A stretch of 64,000 nucleotides of DNA from Bradyrhizobium roseum (lineage in GTDB: Bacteria; Pseudomonadota; Alphaproteobacteria; Rhizobiales; Xanthobacteraceae). This document shows positions 43,402 through 52,399 of the stretch, piece by piece; position 1 is the first letter of the stretch; each line of letters opens with the position of its first letter. The notes below the pieces were generated by a model that made no database searches, was not told where the DNA came from, and worked only from the letters and a program-made list of their open reading frames with translations. The DNA lies in NCBI RefSeq assembly GCF_030413175.1, contig NZ_CP129212.1, positions 1,550,001-1,614,000 on the forward strand, written 5' to 3'. Position numbers and translations under genes: made by a program.

Positions 43402-43519
43402 TTGCAGCCTCCATAAGACGAAGGCCCGGCGACCGCGGCAATGCGATCGCACCAACGCGGCCCAATGAACGGAACGGACTAGCCGCCGGCCCAGGCGGTT
43501 TCTTTTCCCAGGAGGATGC

Positions 43520-44497
43520 ATGAACATCACGCGCCGAACGCTGCTGGGGACCATCGCCGCCGGCATTTCCACCATTCCTGCCTTCAAGGCGTCCGCCCAA
43601 AGCGACTGGCCGTCGCGCGTCGTGCGGCTGGTGTCGCCGTACGGCGCGGGCGGGGCGAGCGACATCTCGTTGCGGATTCTGGCAGAGCAGTTCGGCCGCA
43701 CCTTCAACCAGCAATTCATCGTCGAGAACAAGGCGGGGGCGGGCACCCGCGTCGCCAATGAACTGGTCTCGCGCGCCGCACCGGACGGCTACACTTTCCT
43801 CTACGTAGCGGCGCCCTATGCGACGGCGGAAGCGCTGTTCGAGAAGGTGAACTACAATCGTAGGGATCTGCAGCCAGTGGCGATGGCGATGCTGGCGCCG
43901 CTGTTTCTGGTGGTGAACGCGCAGGCGCCGTTCAAGACCGTTCAGGAGATGATCGCCTACGGCAAGTCGAAGCCGGAGGGCCTCACCTTCGGTTCGCCGG
44001 GCGCCGGCTCGCAGCCGCATCTAGCCGCTGAACTGCTGTTCAGGGACGCCGGCGTCAAGGGCCTCATCGTTCCCTTCCGCGGCGACAACATGGCCTACAC
44101 CGAATTGCTGGCGAGCCGGCTCGACGCCACGCTGACCGCGCTCGCTACCGCCTTGCCGCATATCCAAAGCGGCGCGTTGCGCGTACTCGGCGTGGCGTCG
44201 GCCGAGCGCAGCGCGATCTATCCGGAAGCCATGACGTTGCGCGAGCAAGGGCTTTCCAGCGTGGTCGCGTCCGGCTGGTACGGGTTTATGGCGCCGGCGG
44301 CGACGCCGCAGCCGATCGTCGATCGCCTGCAGACGGAGGTTATCCGCGTACTCGGCGATCCCGAGGTGAAGCAGAAGCTGGTCGTGCAGGGACTGGAAGC
44401 GCGCCCCGGCACGGCCGCCGAGTTCGGCAAATTCATCGATGACGAGACGCGGAAATGGGGCGAGGTGATCCGCGCGGCAGGGCTCAAGGGCGAATAG
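43520..44497 (+). CDS. TctC/Bug-family tripartite tricarboxylate transporter receptor
   Basis: A 325-residue periplasmic receptor with a short twin-arginine-like signal (TRRTLLGTIAAGISTIPAF, cleaved near ASAQS). The Bug fold has VRLVSPYGAGGASDISLRIL and FIVENKAGAGTRVANELVSR, the typical substrate-binding beta-strand segments. AGGAGG lies 6 bp before the ATG. The TctA and TctB membrane genes are absent, as is common for Bug receptors, so it may work with a distant permease or in sensing. Divergent from the LysR gene. Confidence 0.93.
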   Translation: MNITRRTLLGTIAAGISTIPAFKASAQSDWPSRVVRLVSPYGAGGASDISLRILAEQFGRTFNQQFIVENKAGAGTRVANELVSRAAPDGYTFLYVAAPYATAEALFEKVNYNRRDLQPVAMAMLAPLFLVVNAQAPFKTVQEMIAYGKSKPEGLTFGSPGAGSQPHLAAELLFRDAGVKGLIVPFRGDNMAYTELLASRLDATLTALATALPHIQSGALRVLGVASAERSAIYPEAMTLREQGLSSVVASGWYGFMAPAATPQPIVDRLQTEVIRVLGDPEVKQKLVVQGLEARPGTAAEFGKFIDDETRKWGEVIRAAGLKGE

Positions 44498-44499
44498 TC

Positions 44500-45690
44500 T
44501 TAATGCGCGTACAATCCCTCGACGATCGGCAGCCGCGCGGCGCGCAGTGCCGGAAATAGTCCGCCGATCAGGCCCACGACCAGCGCCAGCGCGACGCCCT
44601 CCGCGATCAGCCAGGGACTGAGCTTGAAGTCGAACACCACCTGCGTGAAATTGCCGCCGAGGGTGGAGGCGGTGACGCCGTCGAAGATGAAATAGGTGGC
44701 GGCCGCCCCCAGCAGCCCGCCGATGGCGGCGAGCAGCAGCGATTCCGCCAGCGTTCCCACGAATGCGGGAAAACCGCCGAAGCCGATGGCGCGCAGCGTC
44801 GCGATCTCGGTCGCACGCGCGGCGACCGACGAATACATCGTGTTAAGCGCGCCCGCGATCGCGCCCAGCGCCATCGCGATTGCGAGCGGCCAGCCGAGTT
44901 TCTGGATCAAATCCGATGTCTGCGAGGCCTGTTCGGCGAAATAGGCGGCCTCGGATTTGACGTCGAGTTTCAGGCGCGGATCGTTGTCGCTGTAGTTCTT
45001 GAGCTCGCTCAACGCCGCCGGTCCGGTCAGGCGCGCGCGCACGGTCTGCACGATGTTGTTGCGGTTGAACAGGCTCTGCACCACGTTGAGGTCGGCCCAG
45101 ATCTCGGACTCGAACACGTTGCCGCCGGAATCGAATACGCCGACGACGTTCCAGCGGGTGGCGCCGAATGCCACGGTGGAGCCGATCTCGAATCCTTCGA
45201 ATTCGCGCAGCAGCGCCTTGCCGACGACCACCTCGTTGCTGCCGCGGCTGAACATGCGGCCCGCAATGATGGTGACGCCCTTGCGCAGCGCGCCGCCCTG
45301 TTCGCCGATCCCGCGCAGCGGCAGATTAGCCTTGGTATGGGTCGAGCGTTTGAGGCCGTCGACCACGAGATACAATTCCGGCGAGATCAGCGGCTTGCCG
45401 TCGCTGCCGCGGGCGATGCCGGGACCGTCCTCGATCAGCCGCACCTGGTCGCGGCTCACGGTGCTGTTGATTTCGGCCTGCGAGCCGGCCCGCAGCACGA
45501 TCGCGATGTCATCGGCGCCGGAGCCGGCGATGGTGCGCTGGAAACCGTTCGCCATCGCCAGGAACGCGAGCAGCACGACCACGACCAGCGCAATCGCGAT
45601 CACCGTCGAGAGCGAGAGCCAGCGCCGCTGCGCGATGCTCTTGAGGTTGATGGCGGTGACCGCCGCGACTTGAAGCCAGAGCGAGCGCAT
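44500..45690 (-). CDS. ABC exporter permease, FtsX/MacB-type (DevC-like)
   Basis: A 396-residue permease with one N-terminal helix (WLSLSTVIAIALVVVVLLAF), a large periplasmic domain (about 50-260) and three C-terminal helices forming the FtsX domain (MYSSVAARATEIATLRAIGF). This is the four-helix plan of MacB/DevC proteins. It lies 2 bp after the preceding permease gene and presumably pairs with it as a heterodimer. Its stop is next to, and convergent with, the TctC-type gene. Confidence 0.9.
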   Translation of the reverse strand: MRSLWLQVAAVTAINLKSIAQRRWLSLSTVIAIALVVVVLLAFLAMANGFQRTIAGSGADDIAIVLRAGSQAEINSTVSRDQVRLIEDGPGIARGSDGKPLISPELYLVVDGLKRSTHTKANLPLRGIGEQGGALRKGVTIIAGRMFSRGSNEVVVGKALLREFEGFEIGSTVAFGATRWNVVGVFDSGGNVFESEIWADLNVVQSLFNRNNIVQTVRARLTGPAALSELKNYSDNDPRLKLDVKSEAAYFAEQASQTSDLIQKLGWPLAIAMALGAIAGALNTMYSSVAARATEIATLRAIGFGGFPAFVGTLAESLLLAAIGGLLGAAATYFIFDGVTASTLGGNFTQVVFDFKLSPWLIAEGVALALVVGLIGGLFPALRAARLPIVEGLYAH

Positions 45691-45692
45691 GT

Positions 45693-46853
45693 CTATCCCC
45701 GTCCAAGTGCGGTTGCAATCTGGAGCCGCATCGCATTGAGCGCCGGAATAATGCCCGTGATCAGCCCGAGCGCGACCATCAGCCCCACGCCCTGCAGCGC
45801 GATCGTCGGGGATACCGAAAAGGCGGGCGCGATGCTGGCGAGGCTGTTGCGCAGCGCGATGGCGATCAGCGCCGCAATCGCCAGGCCGGGAATGCCGCCG
45901 AGCAGCGCCAGCAGCATGGATTCGCCGAGCACCATCGCCAGGATGCGCGGGCCGGAAAAGCCGAGCGTCTTCAACACGCCGATCTCCCGCGTACGCTCCC
46001 GGATCGACAGCGCCATGGTGTTGCCGACGATCATCAAAATGGTGACGAAGGCGGCGCCGACCACCAGCACTACGATCAGCGCGATGTTGCCGAATTGGGC
46101 GGCGAACGCCTTGCCGAACGCCTTTTCGGTGTCGGTGGACGTTTCCGCGGTGGAGTTGGCAAACATCGCGTCGATCGCCTTGGCCACGCGATCATTGTTC
46201 TCCGGCGCGGTGGTCTGCAGGATCATCCAGCCGATAGTGTCCTTGCCGAACGAGCGGGTCTCATCGAAATAGGCGTACTGGAACAGGAGAAAGTTGGTGT
46301 CGACATATTCGACCTTGCCCTTGACGATGCCGACAATGGTGAAGTCCCAGGTGTGTCCGCCGCTCTTCTGGCTGAAGATGCTGCTCGCAATTGGGATGCG
46401 GTCGCCGATCTTCCAACCCCATTTCTGCGCCAGTTTTTCGCCGACCAGCGCGCTGCTGCGGTCGCGGATGAAGGCCTGAAGCTGCTCGGATGGAACATCG
46501 AGCTCGCTGCGATAGACGTCGAAATAGGTGGCCGGCTCGATCGCGAGCGACACCAGGAAGTTCTTTGGGTCCTGATAGTAGCCGCCGAACCAGTTGGCAT
46601 GGGTCACCTGCCGCACCCCGTCCACTGATTTCACGCGGTTGAAATACGCGATCGGCATCGGCTGGGTGAAGTTGATCTTGTTGACCGTGATCATGCGGTC
46701 GGCGGCGGCGCGGTCCTCGCCGGCGGTGAAGGCGCGGTAGAATCCGGCCAGCACGCCGAAGATCATGAAGGCGATCAGGATCGACACGATCATCAGGATC
46801 GCGCGCAATTTGCGGCGGAACAGGTTTTTTCGGACCAGGTCGAAATCGTTCAC
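45693..46853 (-). CDS. ABC exporter permease, FtsX/MacB-type (second subunit)
   Basis: A 386-residue permease of the same four-helix plan: N-terminal helix AILMIVSILIAFMIFGVLAG, a periplasmic MacB_PCD-like domain with ITVNKINFTQPMPIAYFNRV, and a C-terminal FtsX domain with LSIRERTREIGVLKTLGF. GTG 46853 overlaps the ATPase stop (GTGA). It is related to, but clearly different from, the next permease. Confidence 0.9.
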   Translation of the reverse strand: MNDFDLVRKNLFRRKLRAILMIVSILIAFMIFGVLAGFYRAFTAGEDRAAADRMITVNKINFTQPMPIAYFNRVKSVDGVRQVTHANWFGGYYQDPKNFLVSLAIEPATYFDVYRSELDVPSEQLQAFIRDRSSALVGEKLAQKWGWKIGDRIPIASSIFSQKSGGHTWDFTIVGIVKGKVEYVDTNFLLFQYAYFDETRSFGKDTIGWMILQTTAPENNDRVAKAIDAMFANSTAETSTDTEKAFGKAFAAQFGNIALIVVLVVGAAFVTILMIVGNTMALSIRERTREIGVLKTLGFSGPRILAMVLGESMLLALLGGIPGLAIAALIAIALRNSLASIAPAFSVSPTIALQGVGLMVALGLITGIIPALNAMRLQIATALGRG

Positions 46854-47548
46854 GCGGCCAGCCCCCGCTCGACGAAGCGGCCCTTGTCGAGATGCAGCAC
46901 GCGCTTGGCGTAATTCGCCGCCGCCGGATCATGCGTCACCATCACGATGGTCTTGCCGAGTTCGCCGTTGAGCAGTTGCAGGATGGTGAGGATCTCGTCG
47001 GCGGACTGCCGGTCGAGGTCGCCGGTCGGTTCGTCGCAGAGCAAGAGATTCGGATCCGAGACGATGGCGCGCGCGATCGCCACGCGCTGTTGTTGTCCAC
47101 CCGACATTTCGCGCGGGCGGTGTTTGGCGCGATCGGCGAGTCCCACTACCGACAGCGCGGTCTGCACGCGCTCGGCGCGCTCCTTCTTCTTCAGGCGTGT
47201 GAGCAGCAGTGGAAGCTCGACGTTCTGTGCGGCGGTCAGCATCGGCATCAGATTGTAGAACTGGAAGATGAAGCCGATATTGGCGGCGCGCCACGCGGCC
47301 AGTTCACCCTCGGAAAGCCCGTCGATACGGCGGTCCGCCACCGAAATCTCACCGGCATCGGCGCGATCGATGCCTCCCAGCAGATTGAGTAGCGTGGTCT
47401 TTCCCGAACCGGACGGCCCCATCACGGCGATGAAGTCGCCGCGCGGAATGGCGAGGTCGAGATGATCGAAGATCGAGATCGTTTCCTTGCCCTTGGTGAA
47501 ACGCTTCGCTACGCCGGCAAGGCGAACCATCGGTTGTTCGTCTGTCAC
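46850..47548 (-). CDS. ABC exporter ATP-binding protein (LolD/MacB-type)
   Basis: A 232-residue ATPase with Walker [29 protein letters not shown] around the Q-loop, signature MSGGQQQR and Walker [13 protein letters not shown], as in LolD/MacB/DevA. GTG 47548 follows AAAGGAG. It is the second gene of a four-gene exporter operon, 31 bp after the adaptor, and drives conformational change rather than transport through the membrane itself. Confidence 0.93.
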   Translation of the reverse strand: MTDEQPMVRLAGVAKRFTKGKETISIFDHLDLAIPRGDFIAVMGPSGSGKTTLLNLLGGIDRADAGEISVADRRIDGLSEGELAAWRAANIGFIFQFYNLMPMLTAAQNVELPLLLTRLKKKERAERVQTALSVVGLADRAKHRPREMSGGQQQRVAIARAIVSDPNLLLCDEPTGDLDRQSADEILTILQLLNGELGKTIVMVTHDPAAANYAKRVLHLDKGRFVERGLAA

Positions 47549-47579
47549 ACTTGTCTCCTTTGAGAGATTCCGGCTTGTG

Positions 47580-48641
47580 CTAGTTCGCGGCGGTGGTCTC
47601 GGCGCCCTTGGCTTTGGTGTCCGTCAAAAAGTTCACCTTCACCGCCATGTCGGGCAGGATGCGCGGGTACTTCTTTTCGAAGCGGATGCGCACCCGCACC
47701 GTGGCCTTTTCGCGGTTCGCGGTCGGCACGATGGCAATGACGGAAGCCGGAATGGTCCAGTCCGGATAGGCATCCAGCATCGCGTTGACGGCGCCGCCGG
47801 CAACGACGCGGCCGATGAAGGCCTCGTTGACGTCCACCTCGATCTCGATCGAGTCCATGTCGACGATGGTGCAGATGCCGGTGCGGGTGTAGCCGCCGAC
47901 CGACATCGGGGAAATCATCTCGCCGGGCTGCGCACTGCGGTCGACGATGACGCCGGCGAACGGTGCGCGGATCTTGTGCTTGTCGAGAACAGAGGCGCTG
48001 CGCTTGGCATCGATGCTGGCGGTTTCGAACTGCGATTTGGCCTGGCGCAATTGCGCGCTGAGCACGCCGACGCGGGCCTGCGCCTTGGTCAGGTCGGCCT
48101 CGGTGGCAAAGTTCTTCTGCGAGAGCGTCTGGGTCCGCGTCATGATCCGCGTCGCGTCCTCGAGGTCGGCGGTGATGGCGGCAATCGCGGCTTCGGCGCT
48201 CTCGACGCGCGAACGCGCCAGCTCATAATCCTTTTCGGCCAGCACGCTGTCGAGCCGCGCGACGATCTGGCCTTCGGTCACCGTCATGCCTTCGTCGATG
48301 AAGACCTCGACCACCTTGCCGGTGATCTCGGCCGCCACCGTCGCCTTGCGCCGCGCCACCACGTAGCCTGATGCGGCGAGGTTGCCGGCCGGCTTGCTGG
48401 TCGTGGCGGCCTGTGGGGCGGGCTGCGGTTGCGATGTCGGCGTTTGCGCAGCCGGCGGCTGTGCCATCTCCCTGGGCGCGTACTCCTTGCCGAACTCGAA
48501 GGCGGCAAAAGCAGCCGCGCCGACCACGCAAACGATGATAACCGCCGAGATCGGCAGCCAACTCCTGCCGGACGGCTCCGCTTTGTCGGGGCTGCGATCG
48601 ATCTTCAGCGATCTCAGCAATTTGGCCTTGTCTTCGGTCAT
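47580..48641 (-). CDS. HlyD-family periplasmic adaptor (DevB/MacA-like)
   Basis: A 353-residue membrane fusion protein. A short cytoplasmic head is followed by one helix at about 30-50 (LPISAVIIVCVVGAAAFAAF), then a Pro/Gln-rich linker. Biotinyl-lipoyl halves are recognisable as VAAEITGKVVEVFIDEGMTV and KIRAPFAGVIVDRSAQPGE; a coiled hairpin of about 70 residues lies between them. I start at ATG 48641 (MTEDKAKLL), preceded by GGAATGG. With the three genes that follow it makes a DevBCA/MacAB-like exporter; an outer-membrane TolC is not in the window. Cargo unknown. Confidence 0.92.
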   Translation of the reverse strand: MTEDKAKLLRSLKIDRSPDKAEPSGRSWLPISAVIIVCVVGAAAFAAFEFGKEYAPREMAQPPAAQTPTSQPQPAPQAATTSKPAGNLAASGYVVARRKATVAAEITGKVVEVFIDEGMTVTEGQIVARLDSVLAEKDYELARSRVESAEAAIAAITADLEDATRIMTRTQTLSQKNFATEADLTKAQARVGVLSAQLRQAKSQFETASIDAKRSASVLDKHKIRAPFAGVIVDRSAQPGEMISPMSVGGYTRTGICTIVDMDSIEIEVDVNEAFIGRVVAGGAVNAMLDAYPDWTIPASVIAIVPTANREKATVRVRIRFEKKYPRILPDMAVKVNFLTDTKAKGAETTAAN

Positions 48642-49081
48642 CGTCCATTCCATCCGGCGGCTCGCAGGCGGTTCCCGCGTGGCAATATCATCTCGCGATG
48701 ACGGTGTCGCTCACAGCCGGTCTACAAATCTCGCCATCGATAGGGCGCGCCCCTAAGCTTTCGGTGAGGTGGCGATCCCGGCTCGGTTGAGAGTCCCGCT
48801 CAGCTCTCGCGAGCGCCAAGGCGGCGCCGGTTTTCGACGAGGCGAATAGGCGCAATTTAAAGCTTAATAACGACGGAAGCAATCGCCGGAACCTGCGGCA
48901 GCTGCATGTGACCAGATGCCGCCATTTTTCAGCGGCGGGCGGGGTTGAGAAGGCTGTTGCCGCAGCCGTCATTCCGGGGCTCGCGAAGCGAGAACCCGGA
49001 ATCCATCGGGCAGCAGCCCCGCAGCACCATGGATTTCGGGTTCGTGCTTCGCACGCCCCGGAATGACGGCCTGTCGCGGCT
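48642..49081. other. Non-coding gap between exporter and oxidoreductase operons
   Basis: The gap is 440 bp. The first 250 bp should hold the promoter of the exporter operon (AT-richer run at 48845-48875). The last third is taken by the palindromic repeat listed separately, which lies just past the end of the long catabolic operon. No coding region is supported. Confidence 0.55.
48965..49070. repeat. Long near-perfect palindrome, dispersed repeat
   Basis: GCCGTCATTCCGGGGC...AACCCGGAATCCAT on the left is mirrored by ATGGATTTCGGGTT...GCCCCGGAATGACGGC (ending 49070). This gives a hairpin of about 45 bp with few mismatches and inner GCGAAGC-type loops. Such GTCATTCCGGGGC elements are frequent in Bradyrhizobium. 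It ends 11 bp past the stop side of the MDR oxidoreductase gene and could serve as its terminator. Confidence 0.75.
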
Positions 49082-50095
49082 TTATCCGATCTCGATCGCG
49101 ATCTTGCCAAAATGCGCGCCACTTTCCATGTGGGCGAACGCCTGCTTTACCTGGTCGAACGGAAACACCTTGTCGATGACCGGCTTCATGCCGCTGGCCG
49201 CGATGGCATTCGCCATGCCTTGCAGATCCTCGACCGATCCGACCGTGACGCCCTGCAGCCGCTGCTGCTGCATCACCATCAGAGGCAGCCGCGAGTCTGA
49301 CGTCGGCGGTCCCGCCAGCACGCCGATGAAGGCGATCGTGCCGCCGATCCGTGTCGCGCGAATCGATTCGTTCAGCGTGCCGACGCCGCCGACTTCCACG
49401 ACGACGTCGACGCCGTGGCCGCTCCACTCACGGGCCTTCTTGCCCCAGTCCGGCGTCGCCTTGTAGTTCAGCGTGTGATCGGCGCCGAGCGTCTTGAGAC
49501 GTTCGATTTTCGCATCGCTCGATGAGGTCGCGATGACGCGCGCGCCGCACAGTTTGGCGAATTGCAGCGCGAACAGTGAAACGCCGCCGGTGCCCTGGGT
49601 CAGCACGGTCTGGCCGGGCTTGATGTTGCCGAGTTTTGTCACTGCGCTCCACGCCGTGACCCCGGCGCAAGGTAGCGCGGCCGCCTCGATGTCGCTGAGG
49701 TGTTTTGGCGTCTTGACCAGCGCGCGTTTCGGAAAGATCCGATACTGCGACAGCACGCCGTCGGCTGAGCCGCCGAGGGCGCCATGCATCTTGGCTTCGC
49801 TGGGCTCGCCACTGGTCCAGTTTTCGAAAAAGCTGCCGATGACGCGGTCGCCGCTGGCAAACTCCCGCACACCAGGACCCACTCCCTCAACGACACCAGC
49901 ACCATCCGACACCGGCACCAGCGGAAACTTTTGTCGAGAGCCGTAGCCGCCCTTGACGGTGATGAGATCGCGATAGTTCAGCGTCGCTGCCGTGAGCCGG
50001 ACCAGCACTTCGCCGGGGCCGGGCTCCGGCACAGGCTTGTCGACGAGCGCCAATCCATCGATTCCGCTCGGTCCCTGCAATTCATAGCACTTCAA
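49082..50095 (-). CDS. MDR-family zinc-type alcohol dehydrogenase/quinone oxidoreductase
   Basis: A 337-residue medium-chain oxidoreductase. The GroES-like domain has LNYRDLITVKGGYG and VSDGAGVVEGVGPGV, and the Rossmann domain has LTQGTGGVSLFALQFAKLCG at about 165-184. The structural-zinc Cys cluster is absent, as in quinone oxidoreductase-like NAD(P)H enzymes. TTG 50095 is chosen as start because GGGAG sits 7-8 bp before it and the product then begins MKCYELQGPSG. It is the last gene of the long minus-strand operon, 61 bp after the AzoR-like gene. Confidence 0.88.
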   Translation of the reverse strand: MKCYELQGPSGIDGLALVDKPVPEPGPGEVLVRLTAATLNYRDLITVKGGYGSRQKFPLVPVSDGAGVVEGVGPGVREFASGDRVIGSFFENWTSGEPSEAKMHGALGGSADGVLSQYRIFPKRALVKTPKHLSDIEAAALPCAGVTAWSAVTKLGNIKPGQTVLTQGTGGVSLFALQFAKLCGARVIATSSSDAKIERLKTLGADHTLNYKATPDWGKKAREWSGHGVDVVVEVGGVGTLNESIRATRIGGTIAFIGVLAGPPTSDSRLPLMVMQQQRLQGVTVGSVEDLQGMANAIAASGMKPVIDKVFPFDQVKQAFAHMESGAHFGKIAIEIG

Positions 50096-50156
50096 CGGCG
50101 TTCTCCCTCGGCATTCGGTAGCAGTATTGCCGCAAATGCGCCGGTTCCGCCACACC

Positions 50157-50783
50157 TCAGAATCGCGCGGCCATCTCGGCCAGCCGCCGGTGCGCGGCCT
50201 CGCGCGCGCTGCGGATCGGCTCTGCCGGCCCGGTGGTCGGTCCGATCGGCACGAAACGCACGTCGCTGATTCCGATGAAGCGCAGCGCCTCCCGCAGATA
50301 AGGGGTCGCCATGTCGATGCGGCCGCGGTTCATCCCGGTGATGAAATCGCTGCCGCTCGCCAGGATCACGACCGTCGGCCGGTCCCTGAACAGCGGCAGA
50401 TAGCCTTGCGCTGGATCGAAGCGGAACGCCAGCCCGGGCTGGGTGATGACGTCGATCCATTGTTTCAGTTTGTAGGGAATGCTGAAATTCCACATCGGGG
50501 TCGAGATCAGCACGCGGTCGGCGAGCGCGAAGCGCAGCGCGATGCGCTCGGTCACCGCAAAGGCATCGCGCTGTGAATCCGTGAACGGCCGTCCGCCGAT
50601 GCGGGCATATTTGGCCTCCAGCACATATCCCTCGAATTCCGGCAGGTGATCGCGCCACAGGTTCATCGCGTCGATGTCCCAGTCGGGCCGCGCCTGCCGG
50701 AAGCGCTCGAGAAACACTCGCGCGCCGGCCGCGGATTCCGAATCCGTGCGCGGCGAGCAGCTCAGGTGAAAGAGTTTGGGCAT
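50157..50783 (-). CDS. FMN-dependent NADH:quinone/azo oxidoreductase (AzoR family)
   Basis: A 208-residue flavodoxin-fold protein. The FMN phosphate loop is LSCSPRTDSESAAG (8-21). The flavin contact STPMWNFSIPYKLKQWID is typical of AzoR, with LASGSDF near 140. It reduces quinones or azo bonds by two electrons in the cytoplasm. It lies 13 bp after the SMP-30/isochorismatase fusion in the long operon and could recycle a quinone produced by the pathway, which is inference. Confidence 0.88.
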   Translation of the reverse strand: MPKLFHLSCSPRTDSESAAGARVFLERFRQARPDWDIDAMNLWRDHLPEFEGYVLEAKYARIGGRPFTDSQRDAFAVTERIALRFALADRVLISTPMWNFSIPYKLKQWIDVITQPGLAFRFDPAQGYLPLFRDRPTVVILASGSDFITGMNRGRIDMATPYLREALRFIGISDVRFVPIGPTTGPAEPIRSAREAAHRRLAEMAARF

Positions 50784-50796
50784 GGCCGCGCTCTGG

Positions 50797-52377
50797 TCAT
50801 CCGAGCCCCTTGATCACCGCATCTGCGTTGGTCACGACGGCGACGTTCTGCATCGCGAAGTTGATCGAGGCGTTGTGCCAGTCCGCGTTCATGGTCGAGC
50901 AGCAGTCTTCCGGGACGATCATGAAGTAGCCCTTGTCGGCCCCGGTGCGGGCGGTGTGCTCGACCGACATGTTGGTCCAGGCGCCGGTGTTGATGATCAT
51001 GTCGCGTCCGGTCGCCTTGAGGATGGTTTCCAGGCGCGTGCCTTCCCAGGCGCTCATTCGCATCTTCTCGACGGTGAAATCGCCCGCGCGCGGCTCCAGC
51101 CCCGAAACCGGCGCCGCGCCCCAGCTTCCGCGCACCATCGCGCCACTATCGACGAGTCCCTCGAACAGCGGCGCATTGAGCGTGACGCCGGGCGCGCCCG
51201 GCTCGACGATGAACCAGACATGGATGATGGCGACGCCGCGCGCGCGCGCCGCTTCCGCGAGGCGGCGGACGTTGTCGACCACGCGCTGCTGGCGCGCATG
51301 ACCAGGCGCGCCGGAATCGGCGAACGCGCCGCCTTCCATGATGACGTCGTTCTGCAGATCCTGAATGATCATCGCGCAGCGTCGCGGATCGAGCTGCATG
51401 TCGCTGCCGGCCAGTTGAGGCGCGGCAGGAGGCGTGGAGGGGGCGGTACCGGGACCGCTCGAAGCCCGGCTGCTCATATAGGGCTCGTGGCGCGGCCCGG
51501 CCTTCACCGGGATCGCATAGACCGAGTGCGTCGCGGTCAGATAGAGCGTACGAAAATCCGTTCCGCCCCAGGCGAGATTGGCGACCATTTCGGGCACGCG
51601 CACCTTGCCGAGCAATTCGCCGGCCGGCGAATAGACCCAGACCCCGCCGGGCGCCGTGACCCAGACATTGCCGCGCTGGTCGCACTTCATGCCGTCTGGC
51701 AGGCCGGGCTCGAGCTCGGAGCGGAGGCCGCTGGCGAACACGCGCGCATTGGCGAGCGAGCCGTCGGCCTCGACATCGAAGACACGGATCAGCGCCTGCA
51801 CGGTATCATTGACGTACAGCAGGCGCTCGTCCGGCGAGAAGCAGAGCCCGTTGGGCTGGTCGAACAGATGACGGTCGACCACGAGCTTCGGCGGCCCGCC
51901 GCCGGGCGGCACGCGATAGACGCCCTGGAAGCCGAGCTGCCGCGGGCGCTCGACGCCATAGACCGGCATGCGGCCATACCAGGGGTCGCTGAAATAGATC
52001 GCGCCGTTCGAATGCACGCAGACATCGTTCGGGCTGTTGAGTTCCTGGTTCTCGAAATGCGAGGCGATCACCTCGCGTCGTCCGTCAGGCCGCTCGCGGA
52101 TCAATGACGACGTGGCGTGCTCGCAGACGATGAGATTGAGTTCGGCATCGTAGGTCATGCCGTTGCATTTGTTCGATGGCCGCTTGACCTCGACGACGCC
52201 GCGCCTGGCGTCCCAGCGCCGTCGCACATCGCCGGGCATGTCCGAGAACAGCAGATAATGATGGACCGGATGCCAGATCGGCCCCTCCGTGAAATTAAAA
52301 CCCGTTCCGACCTGGCCAACTGGCGCATAGGGGTCGATCAGCGTTTCGAATTCCGGGCGCAGCGTGACATGCGTCAT
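50797..52377 (-). CDS. SMP-30/gluconolactonase domain fused to isochorismatase-like hydrolase
   Basis: A 526-residue fusion. The SMP-30 beta-propeller (about 1-300) has the metal ligands expected for lactonases: Glu31 (FTEGPIW), Asn117 (SPNDVC), Asn176 (QPNGL) and Asp228 (LPDG). A Ser/Pro/Ala-rich linker (302-325) leads to an isochorismatase-type domain with Asp340 (IIQDLQND) and Lys438 (VEKMRMSAW). At the place of the catalytic Cys it has Ser471 (TNMSVEHTAR), so the second site may be a serine enzyme, altered or inactive. It fits a pathway where a lactone and then an amide or vinyl ether is hydrolysed. Confidence 0.9.
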   Translation of the reverse strand: MTHVTLRPEFETLIDPYAPVGQVGTGFNFTEGPIWHPVHHYLLFSDMPGDVRRRWDARRGVVEVKRPSNKCNGMTYDAELNLIVCEHATSSLIRERPDGRREVIASHFENQELNSPNDVCVHSNGAIYFSDPWYGRMPVYGVERPRQLGFQGVYRVPPGGGPPKLVVDRHLFDQPNGLCFSPDERLLYVNDTVQALIRVFDVEADGSLANARVFASGLRSELEPGLPDGMKCDQRGNVWVTAPGGVWVYSPAGELLGKVRVPEMVANLAWGGTDFRTLYLTATHSVYAIPVKAGPRHEPYMSSRASSGPGTAPSTPPAAPQLAGSDMQLDPRRCAMIIQDLQNDVIMEGGAFADSGAPGHARQQRVVDNVRRLAEAARARGVAIIHVWFIVEPGAPGVTLNAPLFEGLVDSGAMVRGSWGAAPVSGLEPRAGDFTVEKMRMSAWEGTRLETILKATGRDMIINTGAWTNMSVEHTARTGADKGYFMIVPEDCCSTMNADWHNASINFAMQNVAVVTNADAVIKGLG

Positions 52378-52399
52378 CGGTCCGTCCTTTGCTTGGGCT

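Noticed and set aside
50776..52107. 443-codon open frame on the plus strand
   Set aside because: It is antisense to the SMP-30/isochorismatase fusion; Arg/His/Asp-rich composition typical of shadow frames.
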